Position numbers and translations under genes: made by a program. Positions 1 through 7,828 of a stretch of 18,809 nucleotides of DNA are shown here, one piece after another. Under the pieces are notes generated by a model. That model worked only from the letters and a program-made list of their open reading frames with translations. It was not told the DNA's origin and did no database searches. This DNA comes from Verrucomicrobiota bacterium (GTDB lineage: Bacteria > Verrucomicrobiota > Kiritimatiellia > Kiritimatiellales > Tichowtungiaceae): assembly GCA_020853375.1 (NCBI GenBank), contig JADYZA010000222.1, forward strand, positions 1 to 18,809, in the 5' to 3' direction. Position 1 is the first letter of the stretch. Every line of letters begins with the position of its first letter.

Positions 1-97
1 ATCTGCGGCGTAAAATTATCTGTTTATTTAGGTTGCGCTTCGGGCGGGATGTGTCCATCCTCCGCGCTCCTTAATTTTTTAAGGCCCCGGTGTTTAC

Positions 98-134
98 TTG
101 CAGGAATGAAGATCGGTTATTTGGGTTCCTGCAA
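98..134 (+). promoter_or_regulatory. Leader stem-loop upstream of the RNA helicase gene
   Basis: TTGCAGGAA at 98-106 and TTCCTGCAA at 126-134 are perfect 9-bp inverted repeats around a 19-nt loop, ending 18 nt before the chosen helicase start. There is no T-run after it, so it does not look like an intrinsic terminator. Bacterial DEAD-box helicase mRNAs often carry regulatory structured leaders, so an RNA switch or helicase-sensitive structure is plausible. This role is inference; only the pairing is seen. Confidence 0.4.
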
Positions 135-156
135 TAAAACATGGGTGTATCAATGA
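106..156 (+). CDS. Possible 16-codon leader ORF overlapping the helicase start
   Basis: ATG at 106 opens a 16-codon frame (MKIGYLGSCNKTWVYQ) whose TGA at 154-156 overlaps the helicase ATG at 153 as ATGA, the classic geometry of translational coupling. An AGGA lies almost on top of its start codon, which is too close for a good ribosome-binding site, and the start sits at the left arm of the 98-134 stem-loop. It may be a coincidence in a short leader. No function can be assigned. Confidence 0.2.
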   Translation: MKIGYLGSCNKTWVYQ

Positions 157-1868
157 AGTTTACCGAATTGGGGCTTAGCCCCGAAATTCTCGAAGGCATT
201 TCCCGCCTTGGTTTCGAAACCCCGACGCCTGTTCAGGCGGCGGTTATTCCGGCGATTCTCAATAACGGCCGCGATCTGGTTGCGCTGGCGCAAACCGGTA
301 CCGGCAAAACCGCCGCGTTCGGTCTGCCGATTCTGCAGATGCTCGATACGAACATCAAAACGCCGCAGACGTTGATTCTCTGTCCGACACGCGAGCTCTG
401 CATGCAGATCGCCCGCGATCTTGAAAATTTTGCCGCCTGTGTGCGCGGTGTGCGAGTGCTGGCCGTTTACGGCGGAGCCGACATCAAGCCACAGTTAGCG
501 GCGATGGTCCGCGGTGTGGATATCGTGGTTGCCACGCCGGGCCGTATGGTTGACCTTTTGCGCCGCAAGCGCGCCGACTTTTCGAAGATTAAGCGCGTGG
601 TGCTCGATGAAGCCGACGAAATGCTGAACATGGGTTTTGAAGAAGACCTCGAAGCAATTCTTTCCGAAGTTCCGGACGGCGCGCAGACCCTGCTGTTTTC
701 GGCGACGATGCCGCGGCAAGTGGCTTCGATTGCCAAAAAGTACATGAAGGATCCGGAAGAGATCACCGTCGGCACACGCAATGCCGGTGCCGAAAACGTC
801 AGCCACGAATATCTGGTGGTTCACGCCAAAGACCGCTACCGCGCCCTCAAGCGCCTCGCTGACTTTTATCCGGATATGTACGGGATTGTTTTCTGCCGCA
901 CACGGCAGGAAACGCAGGATATCGCCGATCATCTCGGCAAAGACGGTTATAAGTCCGAATCGCTTCACGGCGATCTGACACAGCAGCAGCGCGACCGGGT
1001 GATGAAGCGTTTCCGCGCCCGTGAACTGCAAATGCTGGTCGCCACCGACGTCGCCGCGCGCGGTCTCGACGTGACCGATCTGACACACGTGATTAACTAC
1101 AGCCTGCCGGACGATCTCGGTAGCTACACTCACCGCAGCGGCCGTACCGGCCGCGCCGGGAAAACCGGCGTTTCAATCGCGCTGATCAATATGCGCGAAC
1201 ATAACAAGGTCAAGTTCATCGAAAAACAACTGGGCCGTAAATTTGTTCAGCGTAACGTGCCGACCGGCGCGGATATCTGCCAAGCCCGTTTACTCGGTCT
1301 GATGGAACGCTTGAGTCAGATGAATCCCGAGCCGGGACTGATTGATGAAATTCTACCGTCGCTCTGTGCGAGCCTCGAAGGAGTTTCACGCGAAGAACTT
1401 CTGCGCCGCTTCGCTTCGATGGAACTCCAGCGCATGCTCGACTACTACAGCAAAGAGCCGGATATCAACACCGAGCCGTTGCACGAAGGCAGTCATGCCG
1501 CACGCAAAAAGCAGACCGCCGCTGGCGGACTGGTTGAGCTGTGCATGAACATCGGCAAGGCCAACCGGCTTGCTCCAAAGCAGCTGATGAATCTGGTGAA
1601 TGTCGCCGACCGCAGCAGCAGTGTCGAAATCGGACGCATCAACATCACGCACATGCAATCCTACTTTGAAGTGCCGCGCGATGCCGCGCAGGCGGTGATC
1701 GACAGCTTCGCCAAAAGCCTCGTTGATTTTGAAGGCCGCCGTGTCAGCGTAACGCTGGCTGGTGCCGGAAATCCGGCGAAACGCGACGAAAAGCGCGCGG
1801 CCAATCCGCATCGTCCAAATCGTCCGAAAAACCCGCCGGGCAAAAAGCCGGGCCACTGGCAGAAATAG
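153..1868 (+). CDS. deaD: ATP-dependent DEAD-box RNA helicase, DeaD/CsdA type
   Basis: Cytoplasmic RNA helicase that unwinds short RNA duplexes with ATP, typically in ribosome assembly, cold adaptation or mRNA decay. All core motifs are visible (571-aa numbering): Q motif around residues 3-28, motif I AQTGTGKT at 46-53, PTREL at 78-82, DEAD at 152-155, SAT at 183-185, ATDVAARGLDV near 297-307, and motif VI HRSGRTGRAG at 327-336. After the helicase core comes a linker, then a DbpA/CsdA-type RNA-binding domain (about 455-535, around LCMNIGKANRLAPKQL) and a short basic Arg/Lys/Pro-rich tail. That layout separates DeaD-like proteins from core-only RhlE types. An in-frame ATG at 141 would add four residues. 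I prefer 153 because the protein then begins MKFTELGL, close to the family start, and because of the ATGA overlap with a mini-ORF. Neither start has a clear Shine-Dalgarno. Monocistronic, convergent with the toxin-antitoxin pair. Confidence 0.93.
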   Translation: MKFTELGLSPEILEGISRLGFETPTPVQAAVIPAILNNGRDLVALAQTGTGKTAAFGLPILQMLDTNIKTPQTLILCPTRELCMQIARDLENFAACVRGVRVLAVYGGADIKPQLAAMVRGVDIVVATPGRMVDLLRRKRADFSKIKRVVLDEADEMLNMGFEEDLEAILSEVPDGAQTLLFSATMPRQVASIAKKYMKDPEEITVGTRNAGAENVSHEYLVVHAKDRYRALKRLADFYPDMYGIVFCRTRQETQDIADHLGKDGYKSESLHGDLTQQQRDRVMKRFRARELQMLVATDVAARGLDVTDLTHVINYSLPDDLGSYTHRSGRTGRAGKTGVSIALINMREHNKVKFIEKQLGRKFVQRNVPTGADICQARLLGLMERLSQMNPEPGLIDEILPSLCASLEGVSREELLRRFASMELQRMLDYYSKEPDINTEPLHEGSHAARKKQTAAGGLVELCMNIGKANRLAPKQLMNLVNVADRSSSVEIGRINITHMQSYFEVPRDAAQAVIDSFAKSLVDFEGRRVSVTLAGAGNPAKRDEKRAANPHRPNRPKNPPGKKPGHWQK

Positions 1869-1883
1869 TTCCAAGTAGTGGAA
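1869..1883. repeat. TTCCAA-NNN-TTGGAA palindrome (one mismatch) after deaD
   Basis: TTCCAA GTA GTGGAA begins at the first base after the deaD stop codon. It has the same 6-3-6 design as copies at 6643-6657, 14434, 14581, 14613 and 17559, with one arm mismatch. No T-run follows. Confidence 0.4.
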
Positions 1884-1910
1884 TTAGCGGGGCGTGAAGC
1901 GGCTTTGTAC

Positions 1911-2009
1911 ACCAACTTCAGTTTGTTTTTGTACAAGGCCGGCAAGATGCCGGCGATACGTACCGCAGGCTTCCAGCCTGCAAGACACCAACAGCAAACT
2001 GAAGTTGGT
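1911..2009. repeat. Composite palindromic element (REP-like pair inside a 15-bp inverted repeat)
   Basis: ACCAACTTCAGTTTG (1911-1925) and CAAACTGAAGTTGGT (1995-2009) are perfect 15-bp inverted repeats. Between them lie two further perfect hairpins: GCCGGC-AAGAT-GCCGGC at 1938-1954 and GCAGGCT-TCC-AGCCTGC at 1965-1981. The inner pair resembles dispersed palindromes I know from planctomycete and verrucomicrobial genomes; this is recall, not a search. The outer repeat makes the unit look like a 99-bp non-autonomous element. It fills the gap between convergent deaD and hepT and ends two bases from the hepT stop codon, so it may also end or stabilise both transcripts. No target-site duplication is evident. 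Confidence 0.7.
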
Positions 2010-2010
2010 A

Positions 2011-2397
2011 TTACTTCCGTCCCGTAGAAAGAACATCCGAAAGCATCTGCTCCAAAACAGGGATCAGGTCTGGAAGATTCACTTTGCACACATCAAAAAC
2101 GGCTTCTGCATCCAGATCGAAATAATGATGGCTGATGATGTCGCGCATTCCTTTTACGCTTTTCCAGTCTATCTGAGGATAGCGGGTTAAGAATTCCGGC
2201 CCCGCCACCTTGTCGAGATTCTTCAGGCTTTCACCAATGGCGATCAACTGCATACAGATTGCATCCAGCTTTTCCAGCCCTTCCTCTGTATCCAAAAAAA
2301 ACGAAACCGATTTAACCGGCTCAAACCGAGCCAGTATGCGCTTTGTCGAAGCGAGAACCTGCGACAGGATTTCGATGACAAGCCGAGGGTCAGACAT
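2011..2397 (-). CDS. hepT: HepT-like HEPN RNase toxin (DUF86 family)
   Basis: All-alpha HEPN protein of 128 aa, the usual size for HepT toxins. The catalytic signature RX4HXY is visible as RDIISHHY (R85, H90, Y92). In characterised HepT/MntA pairs this is the RNase active site, and its tyrosine is AMPylated by the partner to neutralise it. That family knowledge is why I call it a type VII-like toxin. It lies downstream of mntA; ATGTCTGA forms an 8-nt overlap between the two frames, so translation is coupled. An AAGAGG Shine-Dalgarno sits 6 nt before the start. The locus looks AT-richer than its neighbours (one 60-base sample is about 43% GC) and abuts a palindromic repeat, which fits horizontal gain. 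Alternatives are a minimal HEPN protein with another role or an inactive pair. Confidence 0.85.
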   Translation of the reverse strand: MSDPRLVIEILSQVLASTKRILARFEPVKSVSFFLDTEEGLEKLDAICMQLIAIGESLKNLDKVAGPEFLTRYPQIDWKSVKGMRDIISHHYFDLDAEAVFDVCKVNLPDLIPVLEQMLSDVLSTGRK

Positions 2398-2680
2398 AAC
2401 AAGCCTCTTGCTGTATGCGCTCTTTTAAGAACGGATTCATCCGCTCACGATAACTAACAATATCCACATGCCTATTCAACCGTTCCTCCAGCTCTATCCG
2501 AATTCTGGACAAGGTGAAAAGATTAGGCTCTTTTAGACGCACGACCACATCCACGTCGCTCGCTTCAGATGAAATATCTCTGGCCAGCGAACCAAAGATG
2601 CCCAGCGAGAGAATCCCGTACCGCAGACCGGACTCTTTCTGGTACTGCTTCAAAATCTGGAGCGTATCCATCTTATTCAT
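2390..2680 (-). CDS. mntA: MntA-like minimal nucleotidyltransferase antitoxin
   Basis: Protein of 96 aa with the nucleotidyltransferase signature GSX10DXD: G30-S31 in FGSLARD, D42 and D44 in SDVDVVV, and a likely third acidic residue D73 in RHVDIV. In studied pairs, MntA transfers AMP to the HepT tyrosine to block the toxin. All three acidic residues are present, so it is probably active. The start at 2680 is supported by GAGGA about 7 nt upstream; a second Met three codons later is less likely. It is the first gene of a two-gene operon with hepT. Its promoter should lie in the 85-bp gap to uvrB, where I see T-rich DNA but no convincing -35/-10 pair. Confidence 0.85.
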   Translation of the reverse strand: MNKMDTLQILKQYQKESGLRYGILSLGIFGSLARDISSEASDVDVVVRLKEPNLFTLSRIRIELEERLNRHVDIVSYRERMNPFLKERIQQEACYV

Positions 2681-2765
2681 GGGTTTATCCTCAAAGTGAA
2701 CAGCTCGGAATGTACTATCTCATCCGGAAAAAGCAAAAAGGAAAACAGACAGCGCTCTTGTTGGA

Positions 2766-4805
2766 TTATTTTTTTCTACGGCGGAGCTGCCGCCCGGCGT
2801 AAAGCACTTTCCCGGTTTGGGTCGGCTTCGGCGGTTCCACTGAGGATTTCAGTTCGTAGAGCTGGTCGCGGAGCAGCGCGGCGCGTTCAAATTCTAACTT
2901 TTGAGCCGCTTCGAGCATTTCCTGCTCCATTTCGCGGATGGTTTGGTTGATGTCATAGTCTTCGCCGGTTTCGCGCACGATGCTTTCTTCCAAATCCTCC
3001 GCATCTTTTTTGAGGTGTCCGAGACTGTCCTGAATCCGGCTTTGAATCGCCTGCGGCGTGACGCCGTGTTCGACGTTGTACGCGACCTGTTTTTTCCGGC
3101 GGTGGTCGGTGATGTCGATCATCCGGCGCATGGAGCCGGTGATGCGGTCGGCATACATAATCACTTTGCCGTCGATGTGCCGCGCGGCGCGGCCCGCCGT
3201 CTGAATCAGCGCGGTTTCCGAACGTAGGAAACCTTCCTTATCGGCGTCCAGAATCGCCACCAGCGATACTTCCGGCAGATCAAGACCTTCGCGCAACAGG
3301 TTGATGCCGATCAGGCAGTCGAACTCCGCCTTACGCAGTCCGCGCAGAATTTCCACTCGTTCGATGGCATCGACTTCGGAATGAAGATATTCAACGCGCA
3401 GTCCGACCTTTTTGAGATAATCGGTTAAATCCTCGGAGGTGCGTTTGGTCAGCGTCGTCACCAGTGTCCGCTCGCCGCGTTCGGCGCGGGCGCGGATTTC
3501 CTCCATTACGTCGTCGATCTGTCCTTTCAATGGACGCACTTCGACCGGCGGATCAATAATGCCGGTCGGGCGGATCACCTGTTCGACCGTTTTGCCGCCC
3601 TGCTCTTTCTCGAACGGGCCGGGCGTCGCGGTGGTGCAAATAATCGGGCCGGTGATATTGAGAAACTCTTGAAACTCCAACGGGCGGTTATCGAGCGCCG
3701 ACGGTAAACGGAAGCCGTGTTCAACCAGCGTTGTTTTGCGGGCGCGGTCGCCGTTCGACATACCGCGAACCTGCGGAAGCGTCACATGCGACTCGTCGAT
3801 GATCGTCAGAAAGTCCTTCGGAAAATAGTCGATCAGGCAGGCGGGCCGTTCGCCGGCTTTACGGTCGCCGAGGTGCCGGGAATAGTTTTCGATGCCGCCG
3901 CAGTAACCGATTTCTTTCAGCATTTCGATGTCGTACATCGTCCGCATGCGAATGCGCTGCGCCTCGATCAGCTTGTCGTGATCCTCAAACCACTTCACTC
4001 GCTCTTCGAGTTCGGCCTTGATCCGCGTAATCGCCGGTTCGAGCTTTTCCGCCGCCATCACGAAATGCTTCGCAGGCGAAATGGTGATCCGTTCGAGTTC
4101 TTCCTCGGTGGCGGCGGTCAGCGCGTCAATCCGGCGGAGGCTCTCGATCTCATTGCCAAAAAACGAAACGCGGATGCCGTGCGTGGCATAGGACGGGAAA
4201 ATATCAATTGTGTCGCCGCGCACACGGAAGGTTCCGGGCTTCGGCTCGTAGTCGTTACGTTCGTACTGAATCAATACCAGTTTTTCAAGAATCCCGTCGC
4301 GGCCGCAGGTATCGCCGACATGGGCGGAAAGCACCAGCTCGCGATAGTCCTCCGGCGAGCCGAGGCCGTAAATGCAGGAAACCGACGCGACAATAATCAC
4401 GTCGTCGCGGCTGAGCAGGCTGTCGGTTGCCGCCAGCCGGAGTCTCTCAATCTCCTCATTGATCGAAGCGTCTTTCTCGATAAACGTGTCCGTCTGCGGA
4501 ATGTAGGCTTCGGGCTGATAGTAGTCGTAATAGCTGATGAAAAACTCGACGGCGTTGTTCGGAAAAAAACTCTTCAGCTCGGCATAGAGCTGCGCCGCCA
4601 GCGTTTTGTTATGGGAAATCACCAGCGCGGGTTTCCCCTGTCGGGCGATCACGTTGGCAATCGTGAACGTTTTGCCGGAACCGGTCACCCCTTCCAGAGT
4701 TTGGAAACGCTGACCGCGCGCCAGCCCGGCGCACAACGCCTCGATCGCCGCCGGCTGGTCGCCGGTCGGTTGATAACCTGAAACAAGCTGGAAGATCGAA
4801 CTCAT
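2766..4805 (-). CDS. uvrB: Excinuclease ABC subunit B
   Basis: DNA helicase-like damage-verification subunit of nucleotide excision repair. It is loaded by UvrA onto lesions and recruits the nuclease UvrC. Visible features (679-aa numbering): GDQP near 15-18, Walker A GVTGSGKT at 39-46, the strand-separating beta-hairpin [10 protein letters not shown] at 92-101, DESH at 337-340, the C-terminal helicase motif GRAARH, and a UVR motif ([13 protein letters not shown]) near the C terminus that contacts UvrC. Length matches the family (about 670). The frame also opens at a TTG at 4832. I chose ATG 4805 because [18 protein letters not shown] aligns with the usual N terminus and the upstream segment overlaps a palindrome. 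The Shine-Dalgarno is weak. It is divergent from ettA across a large hairpin. Confidence 0.97.
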   Translation of the reverse strand: MSSIFQLVSGYQPTGDQPAAIEALCAGLARGQRFQTLEGVTGSGKTFTIANVIARQGKPALVISHNKTLAAQLYAELKSFFPNNAVEFFISYYDYYQPEAYIPQTDTFIEKDASINEEIERLRLAATDSLLSRDDVIIVASVSCIYGLGSPEDYRELVLSAHVGDTCGRDGILEKLVLIQYERNDYEPKPGTFRVRGDTIDIFPSYATHGIRVSFFGNEIESLRRIDALTAATEEELERITISPAKHFVMAAEKLEPAITRIKAELEERVKWFEDHDKLIEAQRIRMRTMYDIEMLKEIGYCGGIENYSRHLGDRKAGERPACLIDYFPKDFLTIIDESHVTLPQVRGMSNGDRARKTTLVEHGFRLPSALDNRPLEFQEFLNITGPIICTTATPGPFEKEQGGKTVEQVIRPTGIIDPPVEVRPLKGQIDDVMEEIRARAERGERTLVTTLTKRTSEDLTDYLKKVGLRVEYLHSEVDAIERVEILRGLRKAEFDCLIGINLLREGLDLPEVSLVAILDADKEGFLRSETALIQTAGRAARHIDGKVIMYADRITGSMRRMIDITDHRRKKQVAYNVEHGVTPQAIQSRIQDSLGHLKKDAEDLEESIVRETGEDYDINQTIREMEQEMLEAAQKLEFERAALLRDQLYELKSSVEPPKPTQTGKVLYAGRQLRRRKK

Positions 4806-4827
4806 CGACCCGAAAGGTACCGGATTC

Positions 4828-4840
4828 CCCAATGTTTGGG
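4828..4840. repeat. Variant short palindrome upstream of uvrB
   Basis: CCCAA-TGT-TTGGG at 4828-4840 is a perfect 5-3-5 palindrome, with TT and AA continuing the pairing one mismatch further out. Its core CAATGTTTG is identical on one strand to the perfect TTCCAA-NNN-TTGGAA copy in murF at 14434. It may be a diverged member of that family or chance. Confidence 0.25.
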
Positions 4841-4846
4841 AAAATT

Positions 4847-4926
4847 TTAACCACTAATCTTCACTAATCGGCACTAATAACAAATGGTCATTCCCTTAGT
4901 GGAAATTAGTGAAGATTAGTGGTTAA
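4847..4926. repeat. 80-bp hairpin with decamer-phased CACTAAT/ATTAGTG repeats
   Basis: The 22-base arms 4847-4868 and 4905-4926 are perfect inverted repeats. Inside them a second 6-bp stem (CACTAA 4872-4877, TTAGTG 4896-4901) continues after a symmetric 3-by-3 internal loop. Each arm holds three CACTAAT-type units spaced exactly 10 bp, and each side ends in GTTAAA facing the flanking gene. It sits between divergent uvrB and ettA. It resembles dispersed intergenic palindromes made of ten-base units that I recall from environmental PVC genomes. It could instead be a helically phased operator. Neither reading is proven here. Confidence 0.7.
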
Positions 4927-4958
4927 ATCCCCGCATAAATTTTTGAAAGGAACCTCTC

Positions 4959-6635
4959 ATGGCTGGCGAATATGTTTATAACCTGCAGAACCTGACCAAA
5001 CAGCACAACAAAAAGACGGTGCTCGACGATGTGACCCTCGCCTTTTTCTTCGGCGCGAAGATCGGCGTGATCGGCGGTAACGGCTCCGGTAAATCGTCGC
5101 TTCTGCGAATCATGGCGGGCGAAGACACCGAATACATGGGCCAGGTGCAGATCGCCAAGCGGGCGCGGATCGGCTATCTGGCGCAAGAACCGCAACTCGA
5201 CAATTCCAAAACCGTCATGGGCAATGTGATGGAAGGCGTCGCTGCCTCACAGGCGATTCTCGACCGCTACAACGAAGTATGTGATCTGCTCGGCACCGAC
5301 ATTTCCGACGAAGAGAGCAACAAGCTCAACGATGAACTGGGCGAGCTTCAGGACAAGATTGACGCGCAGGATCTTTGGAGCCTCGAAAGTCAGGTCGAAA
5401 TGGCAATGGATTCGCTCCGTCTGCCGCCCGGCGACAGTTCCGTCGAAAAACTTTCCGGCGGTGAAAAACGCCGCGTAGCCCTCTGCCGCCTGCTAATTTC
5501 CAATCCCGACGTGCTGTTGCTCGACGAGCCGACCAACCATCTCGACGCCGAATCGGTCGCATGGCTGGAAGAATATCTGAAGCGCTACACCGGCACGATC
5601 GTCTGCATCACCCATGACCGCTACTTTCTCAACAACGTCACCGAATGGATTCTGGAACTCGATGCGGGCCGCGCCTTCCCCTACAAAGGAAACTACGAAG
5701 CGTGGCTGTCGCAGAAACAGGCGATGCTCGACGCGCAGAACAAACAGGCCGCCTCGCGCAGCAAACTGCTGGCGCGTGAACTCGAATGGATTCGCACCAA
5801 TCCGGTGGGCCGCCGCACCAAGAGCCGCGCCCGCATCCAGAACTATGAACAGCTCGCCAAGCAGGAAATCGACACGCGCGAAGACAGCGTCGAAATCCAG
5901 ATTCCTTCCGGCGAGCGGCTCGGCAATCTTGTCGTGCGCGCCGAAAACCTCACCAAGAACTACGGCGAGCGCGTCATTTTTGAAAACGTCAGCTTTGACC
6001 TTCCGCCCGGCGGGATCGTCGGCATCATCGGTGCCAACGGTGCCGGTAAAACAACGCTCTTCCGCATGATCACCGGACAGGAAGAACCGACCTCCGGCAA
6101 ACTCGACATCGGCCCGACCGTCAACGTTTCCTACGTTGACCAGTCGCGCGATTCGCTCAACCCCGATAAAAACATCTACGAAGAAATCTGCCGTGGCAAC
6201 GAATGGCTCGACCTTGGCGGCAAGCGGATGAACGGACGCGCCTACTGCGGCAAGTTCAACTTCAAAGGCGCTGAACAGCAGAAAAAAGTCGGCATTCTCT
6301 CCGGCGGTGAACGCAACCGCGTCCATCTGGCGAAGCTGCTCCAGCGCGCCGGCAACCTGCTACTGCTCGACGAACCAACCAACGACCTCGACGTCACCAC
6401 GCTGCGCGCGCTCGAAGAAGCGCTGCTCAGCTTCGGCGGATGCGCCGTCGTCGTCAGCCATGACCGCTGGTTCCTCGACCGCATCGCCACGCACATTCTG
6501 GCGTTTGAAGGCGACAGTAAAGTCACCTGGTTTGAAGGCAACTACGAAGCCTACCACGAACAGCGCCGCAAACTGCTCGGCGACGAAGCCGACAAACCGC
6601 ACCGCATCAAATTCCGGCCTGTTTCGCACAAATAG
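4959..6635 (+). CDS. ettA: ABC-F translation factor, EttA-type energy-dependent translational throttle
   Basis: Soluble twin-ATPase protein that binds the ribosomal E site and gates elongation according to the ATP/ADP ratio; it is not a transporter. First cassette: Walker A GGNGSGKSS at 39-47, signature LSGGEK at 165-170, Walker B LLLDE at 186-190. The inter-domain P-site tRNA-interaction region lies around 240-320. Second cassette: GANGAGKTT at 358-366, LSGGERN at 447-453, LLLDEPTND at 468-476. There are no membrane segments. The length of 558 aa and the N-terminal region YVYNLQNL fit EttA better than Uup, which has a C-terminal coiled coil missing here. AAGGA lies about 6 nt upstream of the start. 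Monocistronic, preceded by the large 4847-4926 hairpin and followed within 6 nt by another palindrome. Confidence 0.9.
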   Translation: MAGEYVYNLQNLTKQHNKKTVLDDVTLAFFFGAKIGVIGGNGSGKSSLLRIMAGEDTEYMGQVQIAKRARIGYLAQEPQLDNSKTVMGNVMEGVAASQAILDRYNEVCDLLGTDISDEESNKLNDELGELQDKIDAQDLWSLESQVEMAMDSLRLPPGDSSVEKLSGGEKRRVALCRLLISNPDVLLLDEPTNHLDAESVAWLEEYLKRYTGTIVCITHDRYFLNNVTEWILELDAGRAFPYKGNYEAWLSQKQAMLDAQNKQAASRSKLLARELEWIRTNPVGRRTKSRARIQNYEQLAKQEIDTREDSVEIQIPSGERLGNLVVRAENLTKNYGERVIFENVSFDLPPGGIVGIIGANGAGKTTLFRMITGQEEPTSGKLDIGPTVNVSYVDQSRDSLNPDKNIYEEICRGNEWLDLGGKRMNGRAYCGKFNFKGAEQQKKVGILSGGERNRVHLAKLLQRAGNLLLLDEPTNDLDVTTLRALEEALLSFGGCAVVVSHDRWFLDRIATHILAFEGDSKVTWFEGNYEAYHEQRRKLLGDEADKPHRIKFRPVSHK

Positions 6636-6640
6636 AGCAA

Positions 6641-6659
6641 CGTTCCAGACATTGGAACG
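6641..6659. repeat. TTCCAA-NNN-TTGGAA-type palindrome after ettA
   Basis: CGTTCCA at 6641-6647 and TGGAACG at 6653-6659 pair as a perfect 7-bp stem over a 5-nt loop. It starts 6 nt after the ettA stop codon. The core TTCCAG ACA TTGGAA is one mismatch from the perfect copy at 14434. No U-tract follows, so intrinsic termination is doubtful. Confidence 0.5.
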
Positions 6660-6736
6660 CCGCACCTTGAACGGGAAACGGGATTGACCGCGCCGATGCG
6701 ACGGGGCATGTTCTGCCATCATCGGAAAGGGCGTTT

Positions 6737-7828
6737 ATGGCGGTTTCAATTCAGCTTCAGAATCTGGTCAAATCCTTTGGCTCCGTGCGGGCGGTGGATA
6801 ACATCAGCCTGACCATCGAACCCGGAGAGCTGTTCTTTCTACTGGGGCCGTCCGGTTGCGGAAAAACCACACTGCTGCGCTGTGTAGCAGGCTTCGCGGA
6901 ACCCGACAGCGGAACCATTTTGATCGGCGGGCGCGACATAACCCATTTGCCGCCGCACCGTCGCGATACGGGCATGGTGTTTCAAAGCTATGCTCTTTGG
7001 CCGCATCTGAGCGTCGCCCGCAATGTGGCTTTCGGTCTGGAAATGCGCAAACTCAGCAAAGCGGAAATTTCCCGCCGCACGGACGAAGCGCTGGCGATGG
7101 TCAAAATGCAACCGTACGCCGCCCGCAAGCCGGCACGGCTTTCCGGCGGACAGCAGCAACGCGTCGCGCTGGCCCGCGCGCTGGTGATTCATCCGCAATG
7201 TCTTTTACTGGATGAGCCGCTCTCGAATCTCGACGCCCAGCTAAGACTGGAAATGCGCACGGAAATCCGCCGCATCTGCAAAGAATCCGGGCTCACCGCC
7301 ATCTATGTCACCCACGACCAGAAAGAAGCTCTCTCGGTGGCCGACCGGCTGGCGGTTCTCCGCAACGGAAAAGTGGAACAATGCGGAACGCCGCGCGAAG
7401 TGTATGCACGGCCGACCTCGATGTTCACCGCCAGCTTCATCGGCGAAACCAATTTTATTCACGGAATACTGGAAGGTGGCGAAGGCGGACGAGCCAAAGT
7501 TCGCACGGAACTGGGGCTGTTCGTTTCTGAAGCCTCTGCGCCCGGACTGCGAACCGGCGACCGCGTGGTGCTTTCACTCCGTCCGGAAGTCCTGCGATTG
7601 GATGAACCGCCTGCCAGCGCGACAAACCGCATCCGCGGAATAGTTCACGATACGATTTATCTCGGAGAAATGGCGCAGCATCAGCTCCGGACAGAAAATG
7701 GAACCAACCTGAAAGTTTTTGATGTGAATCCCCGCCTCATCGCCCGCGACACGGAAGAGCGCGCCGACGTCTGGATCGATCCCCGCGATGTGGTGGTATT
7801 ACCCGCCGAGGAGGCGGACCGCTCATGA
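6737..7828 (+). CDS. ABC importer ATPase (FbpC/PotA/PhnT-like)
   Basis: Cytoplasmic nucleotide-binding subunit that powers the importer encoded by the next two genes. Walker A GPSGCGKT at 37-44, Q-loop MVFQSYALWPH with Q83, signature LSGGQQQ at 135-141, Walker B LLLDE at 158-160 region, and H-loop His in YVTHDQ at about 193. A C-terminal regulatory TOBE-type segment follows from about 230 to 363, as in the iron(III), polyamine and 2-aminoethylphosphonate importers. The start is supported by a GGAAAGGG stretch just upstream. The stop overlaps the next start as ATGA at 7825-7828. The exact substrate cannot be read from this subunit. The 101-bp upstream gap should hold the operon promoter; the only candidate I see, TTGACC at about 6684, lacks a good -10. 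Confidence 0.9.
   Translation: MAVSIQLQNLVKSFGSVRAVDNISLTIEPGELFFLLGPSGCGKTTLLRCVAGFAEPDSGTILIGGRDITHLPPHRRDTGMVFQSYALWPHLSVARNVAFGLEMRKLSKAEISRRTDEALAMVKMQPYAARKPARLSGGQQQRVALARALVIHPQCLLLDEPLSNLDAQLRLEMRTEIRRICKESGLTAIYVTHDQKEALSVADRLAVLRNGKVEQCGTPREVYARPTSMFTASFIGETNFIHGILEGGEGGRAKVRTELGLFVSEASAPGLRTGDRVVLSLRPEVLRLDEPPASATNRIRGIVHDTIYLGEMAQHQLRTENGTNLKVFDVNPRLIARDTEERADVWIDPRDVVVLPAEEADRS

Noticed and set aside
35..67. Hairpin-like GC-rich stretch (GGATG/CATCC) near the left edge
   Set aside because: Only about 5 bp pair, with mismatches; it could be a remnant of a repeat but is too weak to call.
1661..2089. 142-codon minus-strand frame reading through the repeat (contains GWKPAVRIAGILPA)
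   Set aside because: The peptide is the translation of the REP-like palindromes and the antisense of deaD. Such repeat-derived peptides are common false gene calls.
2766..2800. GGCGG/CCGCC hairpin at the uvrB 3' end as a terminator
   Set aside because: On the uvrB transcript it is followed by A's, not U's, and it lies inside the coding region.
4692..4706. TTCCAG-AGT-TTGGAA in uvrB, one mismatch from the dispersed palindrome
   Set aside because: It encodes FQTLE next to the Walker A loop, a region under strong protein constraint, so it is not counted as a repeat copy.
3717..4781. 354-codon open frame on the plus strand opposite uvrB
   Set aside because: It lies wholly antisense to a clearly conserved uvrB, has no recognisable motif and shows the Arg/Ala/Val-rich composition of a shadow frame in GC-rich DNA.
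5493..6326. 277-codon open frame on the minus strand opposite ettA
   Set aside because: Antisense to both conserved ATPase cassettes; low-complexity Phe/Ala/Asp/Val composition typical of a shadow frame.
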